Positions 1 to 7,770 of a stretch of DNA of 36,891 bases are shown here, piece by piece. The DNA comes from CAYURH01 sp964447105 (lineage in GTDB: Bacteria > Patescibacteriota > Saccharimonadia > Saccharimonadales > EFPC-124). The notes under the pieces were generated by a model, which saw only the letters and a list, made by a program, of their open reading frames with translations, was not told the origin of the DNA and made no database searches. Every line of letters starts with the position of its first letter. The stretch's first letter is position 1. The stretch covers positions 1-36,891 of the forward strand of contig CAYURH010000009.1 of the NCBI GenBank assembly GCA_964447105.1, read 5' to 3'. The position numbers were made by a program, and so were the translations under genes.

Positions 1-383
1 TTGTTCCAGATCAGACACGTGGCTACGAGCAGCCCCGCCCACCACACGTTGTTGAGGAAGCGTCGCTTGACAACGAGCGCGAGCGACAGCGTGCCCAGCA
101 AAGCTGCACACGCGAACCCGACAAGCCCCGAGCAGAGCGCCGTCCACGCCCCGATGTTGCCTAGGCGTTCCGGAGAAGCCTGAGTGTTGAGGGCCCGGTC
201 CAGGGTAGGTATAGCCCACCACGAGCCTGCGACCATTCCCACCAGGGCGACCGAGAGCGGCGCGGCGACCCAGGCGAACACGCCTCGATTTTCGCCGCGT
301 CTGATCTTCCTGCATACGAGCACCAGAATCAGCGCAACCACGACCTCGCGGGCGATTTCGCCGATCATGTTAATGAGGTTCAC
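1..383 (-). CDS. Partial membrane protein of unknown function (C-terminus outside window)
   Basis: An open frame runs leftwards from a GTG at 383-381 and leaves the window without a stop, giving 127 residues. A good ribosome binding site, AAGGAG (395-390), lies 6 nt upstream of the GTG and decides the start. The product has about three hydrophobic stretches: residues 12-22 (VVVALILVLVC), about 33-52, and about 80-104, the last followed by a basic turn KRR and then WWAGLLVATCLIW. I do not recognise a family. The codons are GC-rich and both clear lysines are AAG, unlike hpf and secA next door, so it resembles the other two high-GC unknown genes in this part of the window. It is divergent from hpf. 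Confidence 0.6.
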   Translation of the reverse strand, partial: MNLINMIGEIAREVVVALILVLVCRKIRRGENRGVFAWVAAPLSVALVGMVAGSWWAIPTLDRALNTQASPERLGNIGAWTALCSGLVGFACAALLGTLSLALVVKRRFLNNVWWAGLLVATCLIWN

Positions 384-468
384 CAACTACTCCTTAGGTG
401 TGGCCGTACTCCGGTATATGTTAAAATAATATTTATGATATAGCAATAGTTATACACTCGAGGCGCAG

Positions 469-477
469 TGGTATAAT
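469..477 (+). promoter_or_regulatory. Extended -10 promoter of hpf
   Basis: TGG followed by a perfect TATAAT (472-477). No convincing -35 is present at 16-18 nt. The predicted transcription start near 484 leaves a leader of about 28 nt that contains the SD sequence AAGGGAG (496-502), 9 nt before the hpf ATG. Confidence 0.6.
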
Positions 478-511
478 GGATGCATAGATTAACAAAAGGG
501 AGTAGGGATAC

Positions 512-883
512 ATGATTTCCCGAATCGATACCGCCGGCATCAACGTCGACCTAGGCGATGACATCAAAAAGTACATTAATCGCAAAGTTGGCAAACTCGA
601 CAAATATATGCCACGCCACGCCCGCTCCAGTGCGCACGCTGAAGTCAAAATGCGCAAGACCAACGACAAAGTTGGCAACAAATATGAATGCGAAGTCATA
701 CTCCATCTGCCCGGCGGGCCACTTCAAGCCAAAGAATCCACGCTCAATATGTTTGCAGCACTCGATATCGTAGAGGCTAAACTAAAAAACCAATTGGTGA
801 AATACAAACAAGCTCACATCGCACATCTGCACCAACGCCACCCTGGCGTGCTGGGTCGTCTGCGCGTGCGTTTGATGCAGTAG
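512..883 (+). CDS. hpf: Ribosome hibernation promoting factor (short HPF / RaiA family)
   Basis: 123 residues of the S30AE family. These proteins bind in the decoding centre of the 30S subunit and inactivate ribosomes in stationary phase or starvation. The N-terminal strand (ISRIDTAGINVDLGDDIKKYINRKVGKLDKY) and the later block GGPLQAKESTLNMFAALDIVEAKLKNQLVKYK match the family's beta-alpha-beta-beta-beta-alpha fold and basic patches. The dimerising C-terminal domain of long HPF is missing. The tail after residue 103 is His- and Arg-rich. The start is set by AAGGGAG 9 nt upstream of the ATG. hpf directly precedes secA, as in Bacillus subtilis. Family assignment is firm; choosing between the short-HPF and YfiA names is not possible from sequence alone. 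Confidence 0.88.
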   Translation: MISRIDTAGINVDLGDDIKKYINRKVGKLDKYMPRHARSSAHAEVKMRKTNDKVGNKYECEVILHLPGGPLQAKESTLNMFAALDIVEAKLKNQLVKYKQAHIAHLHQRHPGVLGRLRVRLMQ

Positions 884-965
884 TCCAGTTTCTTTTCTGG
901 CTGTAGACCGCTATACTATTTGGTAGTCATTTGACACTTTTCTAATGTGACTGGGAGTTTCCTTC

Positions 966-3575
966 ATGAGACAAATTCTGACTAAGATTTTTGGTGACCC
1001 GCAAGCTAAAACCATCCGCCGTTTGCGCAAAAAAGTCCGCCAGATCAACGACCGAGCTGATCATTACAAGAAAATGAACGACGCGACGCTGGCCAAACAA
1101 ACTGCCAGCCTGCAGGCCAAACTCAAAAAAGTCAAATCGCTCGACGATATCTTGCCCGATGCCTTTGCTGTGGTGCGCGAGGCAAGCGACCGTGTGCTTG
1201 GCATGCGGCACTTCGACGTGCAGCTGATTGGCGGTATGGTGTTGCACGAAGGTAATGTGGGTGAGCTAAAGACTGGTGAAGGTAAAACCCTCATGGCTAC
1301 ATTGCCGGCGTATATCAACGCGCTTGGTGGCAAAGGTGTGCACGTGGTGACCGTCAACGATTATCTGGCACAACGCGACGCTGGCTGGAATGGACCGCTG
1401 TATCATTTCTTGGGCATGAGTGTGGGCGTAGTGATTGCCGACAAATCGTTTGTGTTTGACCCCGAATTCGACAATCCCGAGCACGACGACCCTCGCGTGC
1501 GCAAACTCAAACCATGCACTCGCAAAGAAGCATATGCCGCGGACGTTACCTATGGTACCAACAACGAATTTGGGTTTGACTATCTGCGCGACAACATGGT
1601 GAACGAAGAAGATTTATTGCGACAACGCGAACTCAATTTTGCCATCGTGGACGAAGTAGACAGTATCCTTATCGACGAAGCGCGTACGCCGCTTATCATC
1701 AGCGCACCCGCTAGCGACAGTGGCCAAAATTACGCCACATTTGCAGCGATCGCCAAAAAATTGAAGCCCGAACACTACGTACTCGACGAAAAACGCAAAG
1801 CCGTAAGCCTGACCGACGACGGCGTCGAAAAAGTCGAAAAACTTCTAGGCATTGCTAATTTCTATGCACCCGAAAACGTGCGCGCCGTGTATCACATGGA
1901 GCAGTCGCTGCGCGCCCAAAGACTATTTAAAAAAGACAAAGATTATGTGGTGAGCAAAGACGGCGAGGTTATCATTGTCGATGAATTCACTGGCCGCTTG
2001 ATGCATGGCCGTCGCTACAACGAAGGATTGCACCAAGCTATCGAGGCCAAAGAATCAGTGCCTGTATTGCAAGAAAGCATGACGCTGGCTACCATCAGCT
2101 TCCAAAACTACTTCCGGCTGTACAACAAACTAAGTGGTATGACCGGTACGGCATTCACCGAAGCTGAAGAGTTTCAGCAGATTTATGGTCTGGACGTCAT
2201 ACAAGTCCCGTCGAACAAACCGCTGATTCGCGAAGACAAACCAGACATGATTTTCAAAACCGAAGCTGGCAAAATCCGCGCTATCGTGGAGCAGGTGAAA
2301 GAATATCACCAGGCGGGCCGCCCCGTGCTGTTGGGTTCAGCATCGATTGAAAAAAACGAAGTGTTGAGCCGCGCGCTTACCAAAGCCGGCGTCCCCCATG
2401 AGACGCTGAACGCCAAAAACAACGAGCGCGAAGCCTCCATCGTCGCCAAAGCAGGCCAAAAAGGCGCCGTTACATTGGCTACCAACATTGCTGGCCGTGG
2501 CACCGACATTGTGCTGGGCGAAGGCGTAAAAGAATTGGGCGGTTTGGTGGTGATTGGGTCCGAGCGTCACGAATCGCGCCGCATCGACAATCAGTTACGT
2601 GGTCGTTGTGGCCGCCAGGGTGACCCGGGTTTGACGCAGTTTTATGTAAGCACCGAAGATGATTTGATGCGTATTTTCCAGGGCGACCGTATCCGTACGC
2701 TCATGGACCGCCTGGGTGTCGACGAAGACACGCCTATCCAAAACCGCGCCGTTAGCAAAACACTCGAAAGCGCCCAGAAAAAAGTAGAAGGCTACAACTT
2801 CGACGCCCGCAAAAACGTGGTGCAATACGACAACGTGATGAACCGTCACCGCAAAGCGGTGTATAGTACGCGGCGCAATATTTTGTTGGGTGGCGACATA
2901 TCTGGTGATATCAGGAAATTGATCAAGGAGGAGTCGCGCTTGCTCACCATGATCTCGCCCAGAGATAACCCCACGTTTGCTACTGATTTTGAATCTATCG
3001 TACCGATTGATGCCAAAGACCTAAAAAAACTCGAAGCCGCCAAGGACAAAGAACGTACAGAATTGGCTGAAGCCTTGGCTCACAAACTATATAACGAACG
3101 CGAACGCCAGCTGGGAGCGGATATTGTGCGTCAAATCGAGCGCGATGTGTACCTGCAAGTACTCGACACACTATGGATGCAGCACCTTGAGAACATGCAA
3201 CATTTGCGTGAAGGTATTCACTGGCGCAGTGTTGGTCAGCGTGACCCATTGGTGGAATATCGCCAAGAATCGCAGCGTCTATTTGAAATTTTGCAGGCTA
3301 CGCAGCGCGAAGAAATTGTGCGCGCATTGTTCCACATATCTAAACACGACGTAGCTGAAGCCAAAGACGACACTATCGAAACTGATTTGACTCGCGCCGC
3401 CGAAAAATCCGTAGAGCAGGGCGTGAACGAAATTGCCCAGCCCGAACGCCACGTGCGGTTTAAAGATTCGGCAGTAGCTGCCGCGCAGGATGATGCGAGC
3501 AAAAAGAAAACCACCCACAACGATCTGCGCAAAAAACGCAAAAAACAACGCCAAAACAAGAAGCACAAAAAGTAA
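966..3575 (+). CDS. secA: Preprotein translocase ATPase SecA
   Basis: 869 residues, the motor that drives unfolded preproteins through SecYEG. Walker A is GEGKT at residues 104-108 (1275-1289) and Walker B is DEVD at 229-232. The preprotein cross-linking region, the second RecA domain (GRGTDIVLGEGV, then RGRCGRQGDPG) and the helical scaffold with LWMQHLENMQHLREGIHWRSVGQRDPLVEY are all present in order. The usual C-terminal zinc-binding CxCxSGxxxxHC tail is absent. The protein instead ends in a very basic run rich in Lys, Arg and Gln. The likely SD is GGGAG, 8 nt before the ATG. A weak TATACT at 912-917 could be a local promoter, but cotranscription with hpf is also possible. Confidence 0.97.
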   Translation: MRQILTKIFGDPQAKTIRRLRKKVRQINDRADHYKKMNDATLAKQTASLQAKLKKVKSLDDILPDAFAVVREASDRVLGMRHFDVQLIGGMVLHEGNVGELKTGEGKTLMATLPAYINALGGKGVHVVTVNDYLAQRDAGWNGPLYHFLGMSVGVVIADKSFVFDPEFDNPEHDDPRVRKLKPCTRKEAYAADVTYGTNNEFGFDYLRDNMVNEEDLLRQRELNFAIVDEVDSILIDEARTPLIISAPASDSGQNYATFAAIAKKLKPEHYVLDEKRKAVSLTDDGVEKVEKLLGIANFYAPENVRAVYHMEQSLRAQRLFKKDKDYVVSKDGEVIIVDEFTGRLMHGRRYNEGLHQAIEAKESVPVLQESMTLATISFQNYFRLYNKLSGMTGTAFTEAEEFQQIYGLDVIQVPSNKPLIREDKPDMIFKTEAGKIRAIVEQVKEYHQAGRPVLLGSASIEKNEVLSRALTKAGVPHETLNAKNNEREASIVAKAGQKGAVTLATNIAGRGTDIVLGEGVKELGGLVVIGSERHESRRIDNQLRGRCGRQGDPGLTQFYVSTEDDLMRIFQGDRIRTLMDRLGVDEDTPIQNRAVSKTLESAQKKVEGYNFDARKNVVQYDNVMNRHRKAVYSTRRNILLGGDISGDIRKLIKEESRLLTMISPRDNPTFATDFESIVPIDAKDLKKLEAAKDKERTELAEALAHKLYNERERQLGADIVRQIERDVYLQVLDTLWMQHLENMQHLREGIHWRSVGQRDPLVEYRQESQRLFEILQATQREEIVRALFHISKHDVAEAKDDTIETDLTRAAEKSVEQGVNEIAQPERHVRFKDSAVAAAQDDASKKKTTHNDLRKKRKKQRQNKKHKK

Positions 3576-3584
3576 CCCCTTTGA

Positions 3585-3657
3585 TGCTCGTGTCTGCCGG
3601 CATCGGTGCCGACGAATAGACGAGCACTGCGCCCGGGCCCCTCGCGGGTCCGGGCGC
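3585..3657 (+). terminator. Two consecutive hairpins after secA, likely terminator region
   Basis: First hairpin: TGCTCGT (3585-3591) pairs with ACGAGCA (3620-3626), with an inner GGCA/TGCC stem. Second hairpin: a 12-bp GC-rich stem between 3629-3640 and 3646-3657 with a 5-nt loop and one G-U pair. No U-tract follows (CAAACAAAG), so it is not a canonical intrinsic terminator. It could also be an mRNA-stabilising 3' structure. Confidence 0.55.
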
Positions 3658-3759
3658 AAACAAAGTATTATCAAGTGGACGTGCTCCACCTCAAGAAGTA
3701 TTATTGGTCACAGGGTGAGGCAGCACAATGGCCTCTTGCTCGCGCATTGGAGGCGAAGC

Positions 3760-4494
3760 ATGCAAACGTCTCTTTGGAGACTTGCTTTGGCGATCAACCT
3801 GCTCACTAATCAAGAGCGGTTTGACGGCAGGAACATGGCGCGTATCCAGGACTGGTGTCGGACCCTGGCGTGGCCGGCGATTCTGGCTAAAGCTCAGGGC
3901 GCGCTCGCCGCCATCGACCAGGATGGCGTTGAGTTCACTATCAACCATCGGGAGGTAACGCTCGACTGCACTCTCAGCGTTTCGGCGCCAGACGGCGGCG
4001 CAGTGCGCGTGCGGGTACACGCCGACAAGAAAGCCATGCAGCTCCATCTGGTAGAAGGCGGACTGAGCGAAGACATGCGCCTGACGCTAGACTGGCTGAC
4101 GAATGGCAATCTGTGGCAGCAGACGGCCCAGACAGACGCGGTGAAGCCGTCGAACCAGGTGGTCGTCACGGCGGCCGCGCGCCTGATGGCCTTGGGCCTC
4201 CCCGAGAATACGATCAACCTGTTTGTCTCCAAGTGGACGGTGGGTGGTGGTCAGTGGTTGGATCTGACGGCGGTTCGTCATCTGCTGGTCATCATGTCGC
4301 TGGGTCAGTACCTGGACAGTGAGGGTACGAATGATCTTTTCCGACGAGCGCTGCTCAAGCAATGGGGGGCGCCGGTGCTGTGGGAGATCACCGATCAAGT
4401 GGAGATTCAGCAATGCCTGGCAGCCATACGCGATTACCGCGGTGACTGGAGCGGCTATGCTGTGTGGGCGCGCACAATTCTCGCGCCCGTGTAG
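3760..4494 (+). CDS. Unknown protein with high-GC codon use, inserted between secA and the M16 peptidase
   Basis: 244 residues from ATG 3760, chosen because GGAGG (3749-3753) sits 6 nt upstream; the frame stays open further upstream but without a better start. I do not recognise the family. No membrane segment or catalytic motif is obvious. The middle (residues about 45-95, EFTINHREVTLDCTLSVSAP then VRVRVHADKKAMQLHLVEGG) reads as alternating beta strands. The rest looks helical, and the product ends WARTILAPV. Lysine is mostly AAG and third positions are GC-rich, unlike secA and the M16 gene on either side. It is bracketed by GC-rich hairpins (3629-3657 and 4505-4537), so it looks like a self-contained transcription unit. 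Foreign origin is inference. Confidence 0.7.
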   Translation: MQTSLWRLALAINLLTNQERFDGRNMARIQDWCRTLAWPAILAKAQGALAAIDQDGVEFTINHREVTLDCTLSVSAPDGGAVRVRVHADKKAMQLHLVEGGLSEDMRLTLDWLTNGNLWQQTAQTDAVKPSNQVVVTAAARLMALGLPENTINLFVSKWTVGGGQWLDLTAVRHLLVIMSLGQYLDSEGTNDLFRRALLKQWGAPVLWEITDQVEIQQCLAAIRDYRGDWSGYAVWARTILAPV

Positions 4495-4504
4495 CGAGGC
4501 CGTA

Positions 4505-4537
4505 GCTGCCCGGGTTCTCACAAGGAACCCGGGCAGC
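4505..4537 (+). terminator. 13-bp perfect hairpin after the 3760-4494 gene
   Basis: GCTGCCCGGGTTC (4505-4517) and GAACCCGGGCAGC (4525-4537) pair perfectly around a 7-nt loop, 10 nt after the stop codon. No T-run follows. It probably ends or protects the upstream transcript. Confidence 0.65.
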
Positions 4538-4574
4538 ACAACTCAGATATATCAGAGCAATCCGCCCCAAAAAA

Positions 4575-4583
4575 TGGTACGAT
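4575..4583 (+). promoter_or_regulatory. Extended -10 promoter of the M16 peptidase-prfB unit
   Basis: TGG then TACGAT (4578-4583), 32 nt before the ATG at 4616. No clear -35. The leader has no normal SD; it contains GGATCTCCT, which cannot pair well with the anti-SD. Confidence 0.4.
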
Positions 4584-4615
4584 AGGTAAAGTTATTTAAC
4601 TGGATCTCCTAAAAC

Positions 4616-5902
4616 ATGAAACATTCTGTCGAAGAAGTGGTGCTGCAAAACGGCGGCCGCGGGCTATTGGTACATGTGCCAAACGCGTCGGTCATAAGCT
4701 ATGATTTTGAATTTCGCGCCGGTTACGATTACAGCGTAAGCGAAGATATCTATGAAACTGCGCACATCATGGAACACATGGTGCTCGGCGCCAACCAGAA
4801 ATATTCCAAAAGCCGTTTGTTCCACGCCGAACTCGAAAAAAACGGCGCGTATAGCAACGCCACCACATCCAGCGCCAGTCTAACGTATGAGGCAACATGC
4901 GCTGATTTTGAATGGGAAGGCATACTGTCGCTATTGCAGCTCGCTATTACCAAGCCGCTATTTTTGCCCAATGAGTTCAAAGCCGAATATGGCAATGTGC
5001 GCGAAGAAATGTCGGGGTATCTCAATAATTATGGCCGGGTATTATGGCAAAGCATCGGCAAATCGAGTGGCGAACGTTTCCTCAGCGACGCCGAGCGGCT
5101 ACAAAAAATGCCCAACGTCAAACTTAAAGACATCAAAGAACATTACGACCGCACCCACACCACCAGCAACTTGCGTTTCGTGATCGCCGGCAATTTGAAA
5201 GAAGAGCGCAGGCAGGCAATCATCAAAAAATTGGAGAGTTGGGAACTGCCGCGCGGTGAACGATTTGGACTGGTGCGCGAAGAGTTAGTGGGCGCGACCG
5301 AACCGATTCACATCGTGCGCAAAGACGTAGAGAATATGATTTTCGGCCTGAGTATCCAAGCCAACTGGCGCTTGCCAGACAACGAAGCCGACGCTTTGGC
5401 TGCGCTCAACCGTATGCTCACTGGCACGCTTGCGTCGTCTATATTTGGCAAAGCGCGCGAAGAGGGTTTGGTATACGATATGAGCTCACATTTCAGTATG
5501 AGCGACAGTGCTAGCACCTGGGATTTTGGTGGGGAAGTGAGTCTGCTTAATGCGGCCAAATTGTTCAAAATCATCACCAGCGAATTGCAAAACGTGCTGA
5601 GCGGCGGCATCACGGCGGCTGATATAGAAGCTGCCAAACTATTTGCGCTGGGCAAACATCAGATGGGCTGTCAGACAGTCAACTCCATCGCCAACTGGTA
5701 CGCGCGGCGCTATTATTTCGACGGTTACATCGACGATTACGCTGATCGTCCGCGTGCCATTGCCGCTGTCAACAAGCAGACTATTTTGAAAGCGTCTGAG
5801 GATCTGATCGGCGGTAAGCGTTGGGCCTTTGGCGGTCTGGGCAATGTATCACAGCAAAAACTGAGCGAGCTCCATGCCCAGCTGGGTGAGCTTTTCGAAT
5901 AG
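4616..5902 (+). CDS. M16 family zinc metallopeptidase (pitrilysin-like)
   Basis: 428 residues, typical of M16B/C processing peptidases that degrade peptides inside a two-domain clamp. The inverted zinc motif HxxEH is H50-x-x-E53-H54 (AHIMEHMVLG). The distal zinc ligand is E130 or E131 in NVREEMSGYL, the usual 76 or so residues downstream. The second domain (from about residue 225) carries LAALNRMLTGTLASSIFGKAREEGLVYDMSS, a standard M16 segment. No signal peptide is seen, so it is predicted cytoplasmic. prfB starts 3 nt after its stop, so the two are almost certainly cotranscribed. Some M16B enzymes need a second non-catalytic subunit, but none is encoded nearby, so a homodimer is likely. There is no good SD. 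Confidence 0.9.
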   Translation: MKHSVEEVVLQNGGRGLLVHVPNASVISYDFEFRAGYDYSVSEDIYETAHIMEHMVLGANQKYSKSRLFHAELEKNGAYSNATTSSASLTYEATCADFEWEGILSLLQLAITKPLFLPNEFKAEYGNVREEMSGYLNNYGRVLWQSIGKSSGERFLSDAERLQKMPNVKLKDIKEHYDRTHTTSNLRFVIAGNLKEERRQAIIKKLESWELPRGERFGLVREELVGATEPIHIVRKDVENMIFGLSIQANWRLPDNEADALAALNRMLTGTLASSIFGKAREEGLVYDMSSHFSMSDSASTWDFGGEVSLLNAAKLFKIITSELQNVLSGGITAADIEAAKLFALGKHQMGCQTVNSIANWYARRYYFDGYIDDYADRPRAIAAVNKQTILKASEDLIGGKRWAFGGLGNVSQQKLSELHAQLGELFE

Positions 5903-5905
5903 ATT

Positions 5906-6964
5906 ATGGAACAGCGCCTCCGCACCCTAACCCAAGATATTCAGCAGGCGCTGGCCAAAATTGATGCGCCGCAGCTGGAGCAGCAGATTACCGAACTGCA
6001 ACAGCGGATGGCCGCGAGCGATTTTTGGCAAGACAATCAAACGGCACAACAGGTAAGCAAGCGCGAAGCGGCTCTTCGCGCCAAGTTGGAGCCGTGGCGT
6101 GGCCTGGAACAAGAGTTGAGCGATGTTGCAGAGTTGTCGCGCGATCCAGTCCTGCGCCGTGAGCTAGAGGCTCAGCTCGATGAGCTGGAGGCGAGATACC
6201 AATCGCTCAAGCAAGATCTTATGTTTGATGGCCCTTATGATGATCATGACGCCATCTTACGCTTGAGCGCCGGCGCTGGCGGCACGGACGCACAGGACTG
6301 GACGCAAATGTTGCAGCGTATGTACCTGCGCTGGGCTGAACAAAACGGGCTCAAAACCACGTTGCTCGACGAGTCGCCCGGCGAAGAAGCCGGTATCAAA
6401 AGCGCTACCATCAGCGTGAGCGGGCCCAACGCGTTTGGCAAACTCAAGAGTGAACACGGCGTGCATCGCCTGGTGCGATTAAGCCCATTTAATGCTGAGT
6501 CGCGTGAGACGAGCTTTGCTGGCGTGGAGGTGTTGCCGCAAATCGACGCACCGGATGAAGTGCAAATCGACGACAAAGACCTCAAAATCGATGTCTATCG
6601 TGCCAGTGGTCACGGCGGCCAATCAGTCAATACTACCGATAGCGCCGTCCGTGTGACGCATATCCCCACGGGCATCGTGGTGGCTATCCAAAACGAGCGC
6701 AGCCAGCTGCAAAACAAAGACACGGCGCTCAAAATCCTGCGCTCCAAATTAGCACAACTTCAGCTCGAGCAGCACAAAGAGACGTTGCATGAACTCAAAG
6801 GACCCAGCAAATCTGCAGAGTGGGGGAATCAGATTCGTAATTATGTCATGCACCCATACACGCTCGTCAAAGACGCGCGTACCGGGTATGAGACTCATGA
6901 TGTGCAGGCGGTGCTCGATGGCAAGATTGATCCGTTTATCCACGCGTTTTTGTCGAGAGCATAG
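5906..6964 (+). CDS. prfB: Peptide chain release factor 2
   Basis: 352 residues; terminates translation at UAA and UGA. The codon-recognition tripeptide SPF is at residues 193-195, and the catalytic GGQ is at 237-239 within SGHGGQSVNTTDSAVRVTH. Together these identify RF2 rather than RF1. The reading frame is continuous from ATG 5906. The in-frame UGA and slippery CUU found after about 25 codons in many bacterial prfB genes are absent, so the classic autoregulatory +1 frameshift does not operate here. The start lies 3 nt after the M16 stop with no SD, suggesting coupled translation. An RF2 gene supports UGA being a stop in this organism. Confidence 0.96.
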   Translation: MEQRLRTLTQDIQQALAKIDAPQLEQQITELQQRMAASDFWQDNQTAQQVSKREAALRAKLEPWRGLEQELSDVAELSRDPVLRRELEAQLDELEARYQSLKQDLMFDGPYDDHDAILRLSAGAGGTDAQDWTQMLQRMYLRWAEQNGLKTTLLDESPGEEAGIKSATISVSGPNAFGKLKSEHGVHRLVRLSPFNAESRETSFAGVEVLPQIDAPDEVQIDDKDLKIDVYRASGHGGQSVNTTDSAVRVTHIPTGIVVAIQNERSQLQNKDTALKILRSKLAQLQLEQHKETLHELKGPSKSAEWGNQIRNYVMHPYTLVKDARTGYETHDVQAVLDGKIDPFIHAFLSRA

Positions 6965-6977
6965 CCGGACCAGAATA

Positions 6978-7032
6978 TTGTAAAGTATATAAATTTATTA
7001 TAGTATATGTTGTACATGCGTTCTGCGCATGT
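6978..7032 (+). promoter_or_regulatory. Promoter and leader hairpin of the 7058-7669 gene
   Basis: AT-rich stretch with TTGTAA (6978-6983) and TATAGT (6999-7004) at a short 15-nt spacing. A 7-bp hairpin ACATGCG/CGCATGT follows (7014-7020 with 7026-7032, loop 5), just upstream of the SD AGGAAGG at 7044-7050. The promoter call is tentative; the inverted repeat is clear and could be an operator or an mRNA hairpin. Confidence 0.4.
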
Positions 7033-7057
7033 TCGCACTACTCAGGAAGGTTCGGCG

Positions 7058-7669
7058 ATGACAGTTTCCGATCCAACCCCGAACCCGCGGGGCACGGCGC
7101 CATTCTTCGAGCACCAGATAGGTATACCAAAAGACCAGCTACCACTGTTTACGAAGCTTTTCGGCCACGACATCGACGGCGTGACCGCTGGTTCCATCAA
7201 GCGTCTGATGGACGGCGACCACACGTATGCGGAACTGCTGCATCTGCTGGTGTTCGTGTTTACGAACGCCACACGACAGAGTTTCGATGACGTGACGCTC
7301 ATGCGGGCCGTCGCAGCCGCATTGGCGGTCAAGGATTTCCAGACTACCACGACAGCTGAGTTTCTGCAGGCAATCAACATCGAGCCTGGGCAGGAACTTC
7401 TGTCCGCGCTTCACACCTGGTTGGGCTCCAGTGTACCGGCCTGGCTGGGGCGCGAGGTGCTCAAGATGTGGACCAGTGCGCGTACTCGCGACGTGTTCCA
7501 GGAGCGACTGGCAGCGCTATTCCTGCGCCACGATCTGGCGGGGAGCGGGGTCGAGGCGGCGCTTAAGGGGTATGCCGCAGACGAGGCAGCGACCCTCATC
7601 TCCAACGCCGCTCCCGAGCCGCCCGGTCGCAGACCGATGCCCGCGCCGCGTCCGCCCGCCGACGAGTAA
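7058..7669 (+). CDS. Unknown protein with high-GC codon use, between prfB and ftsE
   Basis: 203 residues from ATG 7058, chosen because AGGAAGG lies 7 nt upstream; an earlier TTG at 7007 has no such site. The product appears soluble and mainly helical. It has a short polar N-terminus, a helical core rich in Leu and Ala (for example LLHLLVFVFTNAT and VTLMRAVAAALAV), and a disordered Pro/Arg-rich tail from about residue 182 ending PPADE. No family is recognised. Lysine codons are almost all AAG and third positions are GC-rich, as in the 3760-4494 gene. The gene is bounded by its own promoter-like region and by a strong hairpin (7682-7720), so it looks like an independent monocistronic unit dropped into a conserved gene block. 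Confidence 0.7.
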   Translation: MTVSDPTPNPRGTAPFFEHQIGIPKDQLPLFTKLFGHDIDGVTAGSIKRLMDGDHTYAELLHLLVFVFTNATRQSFDDVTLMRAVAAALAVKDFQTTTTAEFLQAINIEPGQELLSALHTWLGSSVPAWLGREVLKMWTSARTRDVFQERLAALFLRHDLAGSGVEAALKGYAADEAATLISNAAPEPPGRRPMPAPRPPADE

Positions 7670-7681
7670 GAGTAAGTGTGA

Positions 7682-7720
7682 GACCCTCGCTGCCGTGCAC
7701 ATAGCTCGACAGCGAGGGTC
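7682..7720 (+). terminator. 11-bp GC-rich hairpin after the 7058-7669 gene
   Basis: GACCCTCGCTG (7682-7692) pairs perfectly with CAGCGAGGGTC (7710-7720) around a 17-nt loop. No U-tract follows. Same design as the hairpins at 3629-3657 and 4505-4537. Confidence 0.6.
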
Positions 7721-7736
7721 CTCCGAAGCCCTGTTG

Positions 7737-7745
7737 TGCTACAAT
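7737..7745 (+). promoter_or_regulatory. Extended -10 promoter of the 7771-9141 gene
   Basis: TGC then TACAAT (7740-7745), within the 12-mer TTGTGCTACAAT that recurs in front of ftsE. The transcript would carry a leader of about 20 nt with AAGGGG (7757-7762) 8 nt before the ATG. Confidence 0.55.
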
Positions 7746-7770
7746 GAGCACAAGATAAGGGGTAGAAATT

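Noticed and set aside
1..429. + strand frames across 1-429
   Set aside because: Low-complexity Thr/Ser/Arg translations without start signals. The - strand frame with AAGGAG and membrane helices explains the sequence.
3236..3689. Long reading frames on the - strand opposite the end of secA
   Set aside because: They are shadows of the secA codon pattern (Ala/Arg/Cys-rich translations) and lack start signals.
4087..4539. - strand frame of 150 codons opposite the 3760-4494 gene
   Set aside because: The + strand frame has a proper SD, a better protein-like composition and a hairpin directly after its stop; the - strand frame has none of these.
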